In this document: positions 54,031 through 62,965 of the stretch, piece by piece | Numbering within the stretch: the stretch's first letter is position 1 | Layout of the letters: each line of letters begins with the position of its first letter | NCBI GenBank assembly: GCA_944324825.1 | Contig: CALUXU010000011.1 | Span: forward strand, 1 to 64,000 | Length of the DNA stretch: 64,000 nt | Origin: Candidatus Gastranaerophilales bacterium | GTDB lineage: Bacteria; Cyanobacteriota; Vampirovibrionia; Gastranaerophilales; Gastranaerophilaceae | Direction of reading: 5' to 3' | The notes under the pieces: model-generated | Told to the model about the DNA's origin: nothing | Seen by the model: the letters and a program-made list of their open reading frames with translations, nothing else | The model's database searches: none | Program-made: the position numbers and the translations under genes

Positions 54031-55470
54031 CTAAAAACCTGCAACCGCACAATTTATTATATGTTGCAAAAACGGAGGTATATAAACCCCGAGCGTAAAT
54101 ACAAGAATTAACATAATAAATTGCGGCAGATACATAAATTCTGAAACTTTTGATTTGTTTTGTTCAATAAGCTCTGCTTTATCTTTACTCAATTCTCCAA
54201 AAGTCATTTTGATAACTACTTTGCCGATACCGTATAAAATAATTGTCAAAAGCAGTGCAAAGATTACGCACAACAGATAATGCCCTTGAAGAATCATTGT
54301 TTTTATTATAATAAATTCACTTATAAATAAAATTGATGTCGGGAACGCACATATCGCAAGGAATGATAATACCCAAAGCCAACCGGTTTTTCCGTCCGCC
54401 GTCATCAAACCGTTTACGGATTTAACTCTTTTACTTCCAAATAGCTCCAATACGTTACCGGAAGTTAGGAAGAAAGATGCTTTTGCTAAAGAGTGTCCGA
54501 TTAGATGTAATATAACCGCAAAATATGCAGCTCCGCCCAATGCCGTACCTATTGCAAGTATTCCCATATTCTCAATAGATGAATATGCAAGCATTCTTTT
54601 GTAATTTCTAATATGATATACAAATACCGCTGTTACAAATAAAGAAATAAATCCCATAACAAGCAGCATAAATCTTGCATAGCCTGCACAATTTGCAAGT
54701 GTCATTATCTTGAATACTCTGACAATTACTAAAAATGCAGAGTTTAAAAGTGCAGCAGAAAGCAATGCCGAAATTGGTGAAGGAGCTTCGGAGTGTGCAT
54801 CCGGAAGCCAGAAATGTATAGGCGCAAGTCCCATTTTGGCTCCAAAACCAAACAACATAAATACAAATGCCGTTTTTAACCAATTATGGTCAAATGCTGA
54901 TGCGTATTTATATAAATGAGCAAAATTCAATGTGTTAATTGAGCCTGTTGAAATATTTAATAATATTATCCCCACAAATGCCAGTGCGATACCTATTGAA
55001 CATATAAATACGTATTTCCAAGCAGCTTCGATTGAGTGTTTGGTTCTGTTGAAATATATAAGGTACGCGCTTGATAATGTTGTAGCTTCAACAAGTACCC
55101 ACGCAAGTCCCAAGTCCGTACTTAACAGAGTTCCGGTCATTGAAAGAACAAATATCAGAATCATAAATGAATAATTCCTGATTTTTTTGTCCGGAAATTC
55201 AATGTTTTTTACGTATCCGGTATTATAAATTGCTACCATTAAAAATACTAATGACAGAATTATTAAAAATATCAGGTTAGTATTGTCAACTACAAAATAC
55301 GGGGTATGAGAGTCACGCCCGATATTCAGAGTAAACATTGTTGTAATAACTGCGTGTATTATTGCATAAGTATTAACCATTAATGTTGAAAATGTCTTGT
55401 TTTTTATTATCAACATTAATAAACATGCAACTATCGGAAATATTAAAATTGTATTAATCATTGTATTCAT
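54031..55470 (-). CDS. Ehr complex membrane subunit, NuoM/NuoN-like (HyfF-like)
   Basis: 479 aa with about 14 membrane segments. It carries the antiporter-family channel residues: Glu in WVLVEATTLSS near 128, Lys in FGAKMGLAPIHFWLPDAHSEAPSPIS near 210-235. The Lys normally in the following helix is Asn (LLNSAF). It should be one of two ion-pumping modules. Its start lies inside the preceding gene's end by 17 bases. Confidence 0.88.
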   Translation of the reverse strand: MNTMINTILIFPIVACLLMLIIKNKTFSTLMVNTYAIIHAVITTMFTLNIGRDSHTPYFVVDNTNLIFLIILSLVFLMVAIYNTGYVKNIEFPDKKIRNYSFMILIFVLSMTGTLLSTDLGLAWVLVEATTLSSAYLIYFNRTKHSIEAAWKYVFICSIGIALAFVGIILLNISTGSINTLNFAHLYKYASAFDHNWLKTAFVFMLFGFGAKMGLAPIHFWLPDAHSEAPSPISALLSAALLNSAFLVIVRVFKIMTLANCAGYARFMLLVMGFISLFVTAVFVYHIRNYKRMLAYSSIENMGILAIGTALGGAAYFAVILHLIGHSLAKASFFLTSGNVLELFGSKRVKSVNGLMTADGKTGWLWVLSFLAICAFPTSILFISEFIIIKTMILQGHYLLCVIFALLLTIILYGIGKVVIKMTFGELSKDKAELIEQNKSKVSEFMYLPQFIMLILVFTLGVYIPPFLQHIINCAVAGF

Positions 55471-56104
55471 AGTCCTTTAAATCTGATAAATGAGAAACTT
55501 CTAAGTCTTTAAACTCTTTATTAATAACGTTAATGAATAAACCTAAGATATAAACAGCAATAAATACGTCTAATAAGACTCCCAGGTTTACCAGCATCGG
55601 CATTTCTTTTGCCACCGATAGAGAAAGTAAAAATATTCCGTTTTCCATTGTGATAAATTCAATAACGTTTGATATAATTTTGTGCTTAATGGTAATCAGC
55701 CATAAACTTATTATTATTGTAGAAACAGAAACCCCGAAGAAAATCGGTGATATCAATTTTACTGATGAAACATAATAGTTAGAAACCAAGAATCCTGCCA
55801 ACAGAATCATACTTGCAATAAACAAGCAGTAAAAATGCGGTATATTTGCTGCGACATCTCTGTTTGAATGTGTTTTCTTTAAAACCTTGTACAAAAATGC
55901 CGGTATAATAATAGATTTAACTATTAATGTTTCAACCGTTAGAAACGCAAAGTTTAACCAGTTTAAATGTTCCATACCGCCGCAGCAGATTAGGAATAAT
56001 AAAATTCCCTGAATCACAAGCAGTCTGATATGTGCAATAATTCTGCTTGTTGCTGCCAGATATAACATTGTTAATCCAAATAATATAATAAAACCATTTA
56101 TCAT
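55454..56104 (-). CDS. Ehr complex small membrane subunit, HyfE-like
   Basis: 216 aa with about seven hydrophobic helices (NuoK-like region in the C-terminal half). Size and place between the NuoH-like and NuoN-like genes match HyfE. The start has AGAGGAAAG. It is probably part of the proton path near the interface to the electron-transfer arm. Confidence 0.82.
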   Translation of the reverse strand: MINGFIILFGLTMLYLAATSRIIAHIRLLVIQGILLFLICCGGMEHLNWLNFAFLTVETLIVKSIIIPAFLYKVLKKTHSNRDVAANIPHFYCLFIASMILLAGFLVSNYYVSSVKLISPIFFGVSVSTIIISLWLITIKHKIISNVIEFITMENGIFLLSLSVAKEMPMLVNLGVLLDVFIAVYILGLFINVINKEFKDLEVSHLSDLKDYEYND

Positions 56105-56126
56105 TAACTTTCCTCTTTAATTATGT

Positions 56127-56172
56127 TTAACCTACACCTCACCCTGCCCCTCTCCTCAAGGAGAGGGAAATA
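56127..56172 (-). repeat. Hairpin repeat inside the Ehr operon
   Basis: Read on the minus strand just after the NuoH-like stop codon: CCCTCTCC-TTGA-GGAGAGGGG then AGGGTGAGG. The same arrangement follows the 1041-aa gene (49675). It could stabilise or process the upstream part of the message. Confidence 0.6.
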
Positions 56173-56178
56173 ATCGGC

Positions 56179-57105
56179 TTATGTTCCTCCTGCACTAAAC
56201 ATTTTTGCAACAATAAGAGATAGAACCACAAGCGCCAGAGAACTCATTATGAATATAAATTCAAAGACGTGCGACATTCTTATTCTTGCCATTCCTGATT
56301 CAATAGTCCCGATTATGACTGATATTGCAAACATAATAACCAGATACAAAAGAATTGACATCCATTCTCCCAAACTTGACGGTATAAGCATATTTGCAAT
56401 TAATGATGAGATTAATAACATCTTGATAGAATTAGCCCACCCATAGAGTGCCAAATCGCTGCCTGAATTATCAAGAATCATAACCTCGTGAATCATTGTT
56501 AATTCAAGGTGGGTTGCAGGATCATCAACCGGAACTCTTGATGCTTCGGTTAAAATCATTATGAATAATATAACTGAAGCAAATATTGTAATAAGTATTC
56601 CATAGCTGCCGGCGCTTGAAAGTATTGATGACAGGCTGTCAAATGTGTAATTACCAGTCAAAGCCATAATAGATGCAACTGTTATAAAGAATGCAGGTTC
56701 AACAATTGTTGTAAAACATGCTTCTCTTGATGCACCCATTCCTTCAAAGCTGCTTCCTGTATCCATTGCAGAAATAAGTGATACAAATTTGCCTAAACTC
56801 AAGGTATAAGCAAATATGATTAGTCCTGCCGGAACATTTATCAATGCTGACCCTGAAGCGAGTGGAACAAACATTGCCGCAAATAATACTGCGGAAAAAT
56901 TTATCACAGGCGCAATTTTAAATACCGCAGAGGTTGTTCTGCTTATTACAAAATCTTTTTTTAGCAGTCTGATAAAATCATACATCGGCTGCAATATAGA
57001 CGGCCCCTTTTTACCGGCCCAAAATGTTTTTGTTTTCTTTATAACTCCCATCATAAGAAACGGGACAAATAAAAGTATTATAAAATTTACTAATTTCATT
57101 ATCAT
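56179..57105 (-). CDS. Ehr complex membrane subunit, NuoH-like (HyfC-like)
   Basis: 308 aa with about eight membrane helices. Signature NuoH/HyfC stretches are seen: SSFEGMGASREACFTTIVEPAF near 118 and ATHLELTMIHEV near 203. It anchors the NuoD/NuoB module to the membrane and may gate ion flow. It starts four bases after the NuoL-like stop, with AGGAT as ribosome site. Confidence 0.9.
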   Translation of the reverse strand: MIMKLVNFIILLFVPFLMMGVIKKTKTFWAGKKGPSILQPMYDFIRLLKKDFVISRTTSAVFKIAPVINFSAVLFAAMFVPLASGSALINVPAGLIIFAYTLSLGKFVSLISAMDTGSSFEGMGASREACFTTIVEPAFFITVASIMALTGNYTFDSLSSILSSAGSYGILITIFASVILFIMILTEASRVPVDDPATHLELTMIHEVMILDNSGSDLALYGWANSIKMLLISSLIANMLIPSSLGEWMSILLYLVIMFAISVIIGTIESGMARIRMSHVFEFIFIMSSLALVVLSLIVAKMFSAGGT

Positions 57106-57109
57106 TTTT

Positions 57110-59089
57110 TTATCCTATCAATAAACTTCCGATTATTACGAGTACAAGGAATATCAATCCGTATTTTATATAAGATTGGATATTTCCGCTTTGAATAGTT
57201 TCAAACTTAGATAAAAACCACTCGTCCCCTTTGATTACAGGATTGATTAAATACGCTTCTTCAATATCATCAATATGCAGACTGAAATGTGCAGATTTAG
57301 GGAAGAGGTGTTTAGGTTTTTCAATATCAAAAACTTTTTTGAATAAAGGTCTTAACATAGAAAGGAATGGGCTTGCATAAGAAGATGCCGTATATTGCAT
57401 ATGATTATTCCCTCTATTATAGCCGCAGCCCCAGGTTTCTTGTAAATCTATTTTGTTTCTTGTCAGTAATAACTTTAAAGTAACAACAACTATCAGGAAT
57501 AGAACAAACGCTAAGGCATAACCAGATATTGTCTGCATTAAAGAAACAGGTTCAGATGTTCCTGCAGGTGTAAATCCGGTAACAACATGTACCGGCATTA
57601 AAAGATAATCAAATACATATTGAGGAAATAATCCGATTAATAAAGTTAAAACTGCGAGAAAACTCATAGGAAGAATCATTGTTTTTCCTGTGTCGTGCTG
57701 AACTTTTTCTGCCGCTTCGCTTCTAGGCATTCCTAAGAAAATAATACTGAAAGCTTTTGTGAAGCATAATACAGCCATTGTTCCGACAAGAGCTAATCCT
57801 GCAATAGAGAATAGTAATGTTACCATTGAGAAGAAATTATGTATTGATAATCCTTTGAACATTCCGAAATATACCAGAAACTCGCTTATAAAACCGTTGA
57901 ATGGCGGCAGACCGCATATTGCAATTGAACCTATAAGGAATAATAATGCCGTTACAGGCATAGATTTTATTAAACCGCCGAGAACTTCTACATTTCTGGT
58001 ATGAGTTTTTGTATAAACACTTCCGGCGGATAAGAATAAAAGTTCTTTGAATATTGAGTGGTTTAGTATATGTAAAATTCCTCCTGCAAATCCTAATACG
58101 GCAACAATCGGATGAGAGTATGCGAGTCCTAACATTCCGACCCCGATACCGATTCCGATAATTCCGATGTTTTCAATACTGTGATATGCAAGTAATCTTT
58201 TTAAATCGTGTTGAGTTATAGCGTATAATACACCGTATAATGCGGATACAACCGACAATACCAATACAAGATAAGATATAAATATTGACGGTGTATGAAT
58301 TAATGATAATATTCTTAAAATTCCGTAAATCCCTGTTTTAATCATGACACCTGACATAATGGCACTGACGTGACTTGGAGCGGCAGGGTGTGCATCAGGA
58401 AGCCAGTTATGGAACGGAACAAATCCTGCCTTTGTTCCGAAGCCTATAAACGCAAGAATAAATACAAGGTTTGCAAGATGTTTGTTGTGTTGAAGTGCAA
58501 ATGCAAATGATGAAAAATCAAAACTGCCTGATGTGATAGACATAATTGCAAATGCCATTATTATAAATAAAACTGAAAAATGCATGAATACAAGATATTT
58601 AATCCCTGCTTTCAATACTTCTTTTTTCTCGTTTTCAAAAATAACAAGGAAGAAAGAACTTAATGACATAATTTCCCAGCAAACTAAAAACATCAAAGCA
58701 TTCTGACAGGTAACAACCAAAAGCATTGATGCAATTAACATAGGTAAGAATACCAAATGAGAATTTATATTTTTACCTTGTTCAATATAAGGATTAAGGT
58801 ATCCGTTGGAATAAATTACTGATGCAAGCGACATTATTGATATTACGATAATAAAGAAAGCTGACAGCGGATCAATAACAAATTGAACGCTGCCGAATAT
58901 TTGATTGAAGTTAAAAGACTGCATCAAATTTTGTCCTGAGATTAGTACTTTTACTGCCGGTATAAGAGTTAATACCGCCGATACAGATACTAAACATGCC
59001 AGTATTGCTGTTTTGAATTTTTTATTAAACAGCATGCTTACAAATCCACTCAGAAAAAGCGTAATTATTCCAATAAAAAATATGTTCAT
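57110..59089 (-). CDS. Ehr complex membrane subunit, NuoL/HyfB-like
   Basis: About 659 aa from the ATG at 59089 (MNIFFIG). I prefer this to 59104 because a GGAAG lies eight bases upstream and the predicted promoter would start transcription at about 59103. It has some 15 helices. Channel residues: Glu in CWEIMSLSSFF near 140, Lys in FGTKAGFVPFHNWLPDAHPAAPSHVS near 215, and Lys in MIKTGIYG. A C-terminal extension of about 150 residues follows, as in HyfB. It heads the operon. Confidence 0.9.
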   Translation of the reverse strand: MNIFFIGIITLFLSGFVSMLFNKKFKTAILACLVSVSAVLTLIPAVKVLISGQNLMQSFNFNQIFGSVQFVIDPLSAFFIIVISIMSLASVIYSNGYLNPYIEQGKNINSHLVFLPMLIASMLLVVTCQNALMFLVCWEIMSLSSFFLVIFENEKKEVLKAGIKYLVFMHFSVLFIIMAFAIMSITSGSFDFSSFAFALQHNKHLANLVFILAFIGFGTKAGFVPFHNWLPDAHPAAPSHVSAIMSGVMIKTGIYGILRILSLIHTPSIFISYLVLVLSVVSALYGVLYAITQHDLKRLLAYHSIENIGIIGIGIGVGMLGLAYSHPIVAVLGFAGGILHILNHSIFKELLFLSAGSVYTKTHTRNVEVLGGLIKSMPVTALLFLIGSIAICGLPPFNGFISEFLVYFGMFKGLSIHNFFSMVTLLFSIAGLALVGTMAVLCFTKAFSIIFLGMPRSEAAEKVQHDTGKTMILPMSFLAVLTLLIGLFPQYVFDYLLMPVHVVTGFTPAGTSEPVSLMQTISGYALAFVLFLIVVVTLKLLLTRNKIDLQETWGCGYNRGNNHMQYTASSYASPFLSMLRPLFKKVFDIEKPKHLFPKSAHFSLHIDDIEEAYLINPVIKGDEWFLSKFETIQSGNIQSYIKYGLIFLVLVIIGSLLIG

Positions 59090-59109
59090 ACTCAAATCTT
59101 CCATCCAAA

Positions 59110-59138
59110 ATTAAGTCCAGAATCAAATTTCCAGTCAA
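59110..59138 (-). promoter_or_regulatory. Promoter of the Ehr operon
   Basis: Minus strand: TTGACT (59138-59133), 17-base spacer, CTTAAT (59115-59110). The -10 matches consensus at four of six bases. The transcript start would be near 59103, leaving a leader of about 14 bases before the preferred ATG at 59089. Confidence 0.5.
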
Positions 59139-59286
59139 AATTAATATCATAATTGAAATGATAATTTCGGCTAAAAAGTTTTACAAAAACTGTTTTAAAA
59201 CTAACAAAAAAGATTGTCAAGTATAGAAGTTTTAACAAAAATTTATTTTGGTATTGAAATTAAAAATTGACGATATAAAATTACAA

Positions 59287-59314
59287 ACGGACCGTTTAAC
59301 GGTTCTTTTTATTT
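59287..59314 (+). terminator. Terminator-like hairpin upstream of focA
   Basis: In the 320-bp gap between the divergent Ehr operon and focA, a GGACCGT/ACGGTTC hairpin centred at 59297 is followed by TTCTTTTTATTT. No gene ends here on this strand, so it may be an attenuator in the focA leader or the end of an unseen small RNA. Confidence 0.5.
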
Positions 59315-59359
59315 AGGACAATTAAAGAGTATTGTACCGAGCGTAATAGCCCAGTATAA

Positions 59360-59379
59360 CCGAGTTATAAATAACTCGG
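59360..59379 (+). promoter_or_regulatory. Second stem-loop in the focA leader
   Basis: CCGAGTTA (59360-59367) and its exact complement (59372-59379) form an 8-bp stem with a TAAA loop, 45 bases before the focA start codon. No T-run follows at once. It is a candidate leader structure or operator. Confidence 0.5.
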
Positions 59380-59424
59380 ATTTAGTTGTTTTCGTATGAA
59401 AAATAGTTAGAGGAGATAGAAAAG

Positions 59425-60288
59425 ATGACAGAACAAAATTTGGATACCAAAGATTGTATTACTCCTAACGGGGTCGCACACGAATTGGCAGACAGTGTAA
59501 TGCCGATGAAGGCAAGTTTTAGAAAATCAAAACTATTTGTATTATCACTTGCAGCAGGTGCATTTATTGCTTTTGGTGCGCAGGTTTCATTGAATGTTAT
59601 GACAGGAACAGAAGCTATAAGCTGGGGGATTGCAAAGCTTGTCGGAGCTATGACTTTTGCAACAGGGCTTATGATGGTTGTTTTGACCGGTGCTGAACTT
59701 TTCACCGGTAATGTTATGATGACATTTGCCGTTATTGAAAAAAGAATAAGTATATGGCGCTTATTAAGAAACTGGTCAATTGTTTATGTCGGAAACTTTA
59801 TCGGTTCAATTATTCTTGCAACTCTAATATACTTCTCCGGCTGCTCTCACAATTCACATGAAGCATTAGGAGTATTAGGGTTGACCACTGCTTATACAAA
59901 AGCAACATTACCGTTTGTTGAAGCATTTACAAGAGGTATTCTCTGTAACTGGCTTGTTTGTCTTGCAATATGGATGGCATCATCTTCAAGACATGTTATA
60001 GGTAAGATATTTGCAATATTTTTCCCTATTATGACATTCGTTGCATCAGGTTATGAACACAGTATTGCAAATATGTACTTCTTAACAAACGGATTATTCC
60101 TGAAACACACTCCTACAATCGTTGCAGCATCAGGATTGACTCCTGAACAATTATCAGGTTTAACTCTGAAAACTTGTTTATTGAACAACCTGTTGCCTGT
60201 AACTTTAGGTAATATTGTAGGTGCTATTGTATTTGTTGTTCTATTATTCTGGACAGCATATTTAAGAGATGATCATAAAGAACTATAA
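59425..60288 (+). CDS. focA: Formate/nitrite transporter family channel (FocA-like)
   Basis: 287 aa with six membrane helices. FNT marks are visible: TGAELFTGNVMM near 92, NFIGSI and YEHSIANMY near 210, which holds the conserved pore histidine. It passes formate (or nitrite, HS-) across the inner membrane. The ribosome site is AGAGGAG. It lies divergent from the Ehr operon, and formate fits the anaerobic setting better than nitrite, because no nitrite enzyme is seen. The substrate itself is inference. Confidence 0.9.
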   Translation: MTEQNLDTKDCITPNGVAHELADSVMPMKASFRKSKLFVLSLAAGAFIAFGAQVSLNVMTGTEAISWGIAKLVGAMTFATGLMMVVLTGAELFTGNVMMTFAVIEKRISIWRLLRNWSIVYVGNFIGSIILATLIYFSGCSHNSHEALGVLGLTTAYTKATLPFVEAFTRGILCNWLVCLAIWMASSSRHVIGKIFAIFFPIMTFVASGYEHSIANMYFLTNGLFLKHTPTIVAASGLTPEQLSGLTLKTCLLNNLLPVTLGNIVGAIVFVVLLFWTAYLRDDHKEL

Positions 60289-60291
60289 TTT

Positions 60292-60316
60292 TTAGGGGAG
60301 ATTTTATCTCCCCTAA
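60292..60316 (+). terminator. Perfect 10-bp hairpin between focA and the porin gene
   Basis: TTAGGGGAGA (60292-60301) and its complement (60307-60316) flank a five-base loop, four bases after the focA stop. There is only a short T-poor tail, so termination may be partial, leaving some read-through into the porin gene that starts about 20 bases later. Confidence 0.55.
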
Positions 60317-60336
60317 CTTATTTGAGAACATTAGTC

Positions 60337-61602
60337 GTGAAAAAGATTTTATTATTAGCTGGATTTATTTTTTATATAACCTCATCAACAACATTTGCTG
60401 CTGATGAAATTAAACTGGATACAAACGGGTTTATTCCTAACGTGGTAGCGCAGGTAAACAAAGATAACCAGGACGGAACTATCAAACTCCAAACAGGCGC
60501 AAGTGAAGACCATCATGTGGATATAAATTCTCCTGATTTTAATCCGGAAACGGTTCATAAACATTTGCACGTATATGACGAACTTGCAAGAACGGCGCAT
60601 GATGTGTATAACTTGCAGATAGAAAACACCAAAGAGCCGGCATGTTTGTTAAAAGAGCCAATGACACATCATTTTGAACGAGGGCCTATAGATAATGTTC
60701 ACCTCTGGGGGGTTATTCAAATGAATAATGCAACGACTATCCCTGAAAACGGAGGCGGTAATGATAAGTTTAGTGTTAACCTTATCAACGTTATAATAGA
60801 CGGGCAATTTAAAAGCGGGAAAGAAAATTTTAGATTAATGTTTGACCCTGCACCGCAGCATAACAGAGGATTCTTTCATCAGCTTCCGCAGGATGTGTAT
60901 ATTGAATCTCACAGGATAAAGAATAACGTTATTTTATTTGGTAATTCTCGTGTTGGGGGCGGTATTGAAGCAACTCAATCTCCTTATACATTACCTTTTG
61001 TGAACCGTTCTCAAATTGCAAGAAACTTTGGGAATATCAGAAAATTCGGTATTCGTTTGAAAGGTAACTACGCACTTGTTGATTATGATTTAGGCGGTTA
61101 CAGCTCAGATACTTATTTCTCTGAATTTTTCCCGGGGGTTGAATTTAACGGTATGGTTAATTTCAAACCTCTTGGCTTAACCGACGGGCGCTGGGGAAAA
61201 ATGAGAATCGGAGGCGGTGTTGTTGCAGGTGAAAATCACGGAACAGATTATGTTGTCTCGACAGGTTATTTAGGATACGAATATAAAAAATTCTGGACAA
61301 GAATGGAATACGCAAATGCAGACGGCTCAAACGGCGGAGACGGATTAAATTCCAAAAAACGTCAAGGCTGGTGTGTTACCTGTGGTTACCACCTGACTAA
61401 AAAGCTTGAGCTTCTGGCAAGATATGATGAGTTTGATCCTGATAAATCAATAAGCAGCAACAACAGACGAGAATATACTGCAGGTATAAACTATTACCTT
61501 AAAGGTCAGGCGCTAAAACTTATTCTGAATTATGTATTCTGTCAAAATGAAAGTGCACCTGACAGCCATAGAATTGTAGTCGGAACGCAGATAGCTATTT
61601 AA
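60337..61602 (+). CDS. Outer-membrane porin, phosphate-selective porin O/P-like beta-barrel
   Basis: About 421 aa from a GTG at 60337; an in-frame TTG at 60322 lies between the hairpin and this start. A signal peptide (KKILLLAGFIFYITSSTTFAA) leads to a polar, His-rich segment to about residue 100. Alternating beta strands then run to the end, with the porin O/P ending (REYTAGINYYLKGQALKLILNYVF). It is predicted to be a diffusion channel in the outer membrane. Its place behind focA suggests uptake or release of small anions, which is inference. Confidence 0.78.
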   Translation: MKKILLLAGFIFYITSSTTFAADEIKLDTNGFIPNVVAQVNKDNQDGTIKLQTGASEDHHVDINSPDFNPETVHKHLHVYDELARTAHDVYNLQIENTKEPACLLKEPMTHHFERGPIDNVHLWGVIQMNNATTIPENGGGNDKFSVNLINVIIDGQFKSGKENFRLMFDPAPQHNRGFFHQLPQDVYIESHRIKNNVILFGNSRVGGGIEATQSPYTLPFVNRSQIARNFGNIRKFGIRLKGNYALVDYDLGGYSSDTYFSEFFPGVEFNGMVNFKPLGLTDGRWGKMRIGGGVVAGENHGTDYVVSTGYLGYEYKKFWTRMEYANADGSNGGDGLNSKKRQGWCVTCGYHLTKKLELLARYDEFDPDKSISSNNRREYTAGINYYLKGQALKLILNYVFCQNESAPDSHRIVVGTQIAI

Positions 61603-62944
61603 TGTACTCACTATTGAATTTGAATGCTTCAAATGTGTTTGAGAAATAATCTGCGCTCAAGCCTGCTTTGACTTTTAATGACGATAGAAAATCTTTTTTA
61701 TCAGGCAGCTGTTCCCATACGGATGGTAAATATACGGCTTGATATACATCATCTTTGATGATAAGTCCGTCTTTAAACGGTTCAATTTGCTCTAATAAAT
61801 CTTTTTCACTTGCAAAACTGATACTCTCAGGCTGTGAAAGCAGAGATACAGCAATAGATAAATTTTCAAATTCGCTTCTTTCCAGCGGGCTGAACCGAGG
61901 ATCTCTAAAAGCCGCAGCTTTGGCATTTGCTATTAAATCCTCTTTTAGTGTTCTGTGCGCAAGAATAGAGCCGATACAACCTCTAAGTTGATTGTCCTTT
62001 TCCAGAGTTACAAAACTGGCTATTCTCTCCTCAAATACCGGCGGCAGATGTAAGTGGGTCAAATTGCCGTAGTTTGTTCTGTTTAATTCTCCAAGGATTA
62101 CTTCCCTGCATATTCTAAGAATCTTTCCGGAATAATATTTTTTTAAGAATTCGTTTGTTGTTCCTTCGTATAAAAACCAGCTTCCATAGCCTACAACCCT
62201 TGAAGTATCACCGGTTACAACTGATGAATTCATTAGTCCGTTCCTGATAAGTGCGAATTTGTTTTCTGCCGCAAATTCTGTCAATGCACATATTCCGAAC
62301 GAACCGCATGCCTGTTTATAATTAAACTGTGTTACATCTCCTGATTCTATCATTTCGGCAGTCATTAAATCCATTTTTTGAGCATCTTTATCTTTCAAAA
62401 AGTGACTCAGGTCAGAAGAAATCACAAAACCTATATTTTTGTCATCCCAATAATGTTTTATAAGTTTTAGAATAGCATTTGTATCAGATTTACCGACTAA
62501 TACCGGAACAATACTTACATCTTCAAAAAGTGACTTTATAAACGGCAGCTGTATCTCAATTGAATGCTCATCCTCAAAAGCTTCATTGTAGCAGCCGACA
62601 TAAAATCTATCATTTAGTTCTTTATTAATTCTTTGATTAACTTTTAAATTTCCGAAAGGAGTTTCCCATTCGCTGTATGATGCAATACATAGGTTTTGAA
62701 ACGGAACATGATGTGCAGGGGCAAAGATAAAAAGTGTTTGAAGTTCCGGATCTAAAAGTTTTAACCCCTCATAAGCAAGTCGTCCGGAATAGTTTATTCC
62801 GGCATGCGGGACAATAACCGCACGACTTTTGTATTCATAGTAGTTTTTTGAATTATATTTAAATTCTTCAATATATTTGTTTAATTCGCCGGCACCTGCG
62901 GGATAAAAAATGCCTGCGACACCTGGTGATTTTATTTTGCTCAT
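61595..62944 (-). CDS. amrB: Fused AmrB (MEMO1) + AmrA (AMMECR1) protein
   Basis: 449 aa from the ATG at 62944. Residues 1-265 are MEMO-like: VAGIFYPAGAGEL, VPHAGINYSGRLAYEG, FAPAHHVPF, EDEHSIEIQLPFI and SSDLSHFL, with the metal-type His/Asp residues. Residues 275-445 are AMMECR1-like (FVTLEKDNQLRGCIGS, RDPRFSPL). The exact reaction is not settled in the family. It is divergent from amrS and the 3' end overlaps the porin gene by eight bases. The start is leaderless by promoter geometry. Confidence 0.9.
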   Translation of the reverse strand: MSKIKSPGVAGIFYPAGAGELNKYIEEFKYNSKNYYEYKSRAVIVPHAGINYSGRLAYEGLKLLDPELQTLFIFAPAHHVPFQNLCIASYSEWETPFGNLKVNQRINKELNDRFYVGCYNEAFEDEHSIEIQLPFIKSLFEDVSIVPVLVGKSDTNAILKLIKHYWDDKNIGFVISSDLSHFLKDKDAQKMDLMTAEMIESGDVTQFNYKQACGSFGICALTEFAAENKFALIRNGLMNSSVVTGDTSRVVGYGSWFLYEGTTNEFLKKYYSGKILRICREVILGELNRTNYGNLTHLHLPPVFEERIASFVTLEKDNQLRGCIGSILAHRTLKEDLIANAKAAAFRDPRFSPLERSEFENLSIAVSLLSQPESISFASEKDLLEQIEPFKDGLIIKDDVYQAVYLPSVWEQLPDKKDFLSSLKVKAGLSADYFSNTFEAFKFNSEYIK

Positions 62945-62950
62945 ACAAGT

Positions 62951-62958
62951 ATTATAAT
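62951..62958. promoter_or_regulatory. Shared palindromic -10 box for amrAB and amrS
   Basis: ATTATAAT reads as TATAAT on both strands. On the minus strand six bases separate it from the amrAB ATG (62944). On the plus strand seven bases separate it from the amrS ATG (62966). Neither gene has a Shine-Dalgarno. The -35 regions are weak. Confidence 0.65.
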
Positions 62959-62965
62959 ACATTTT

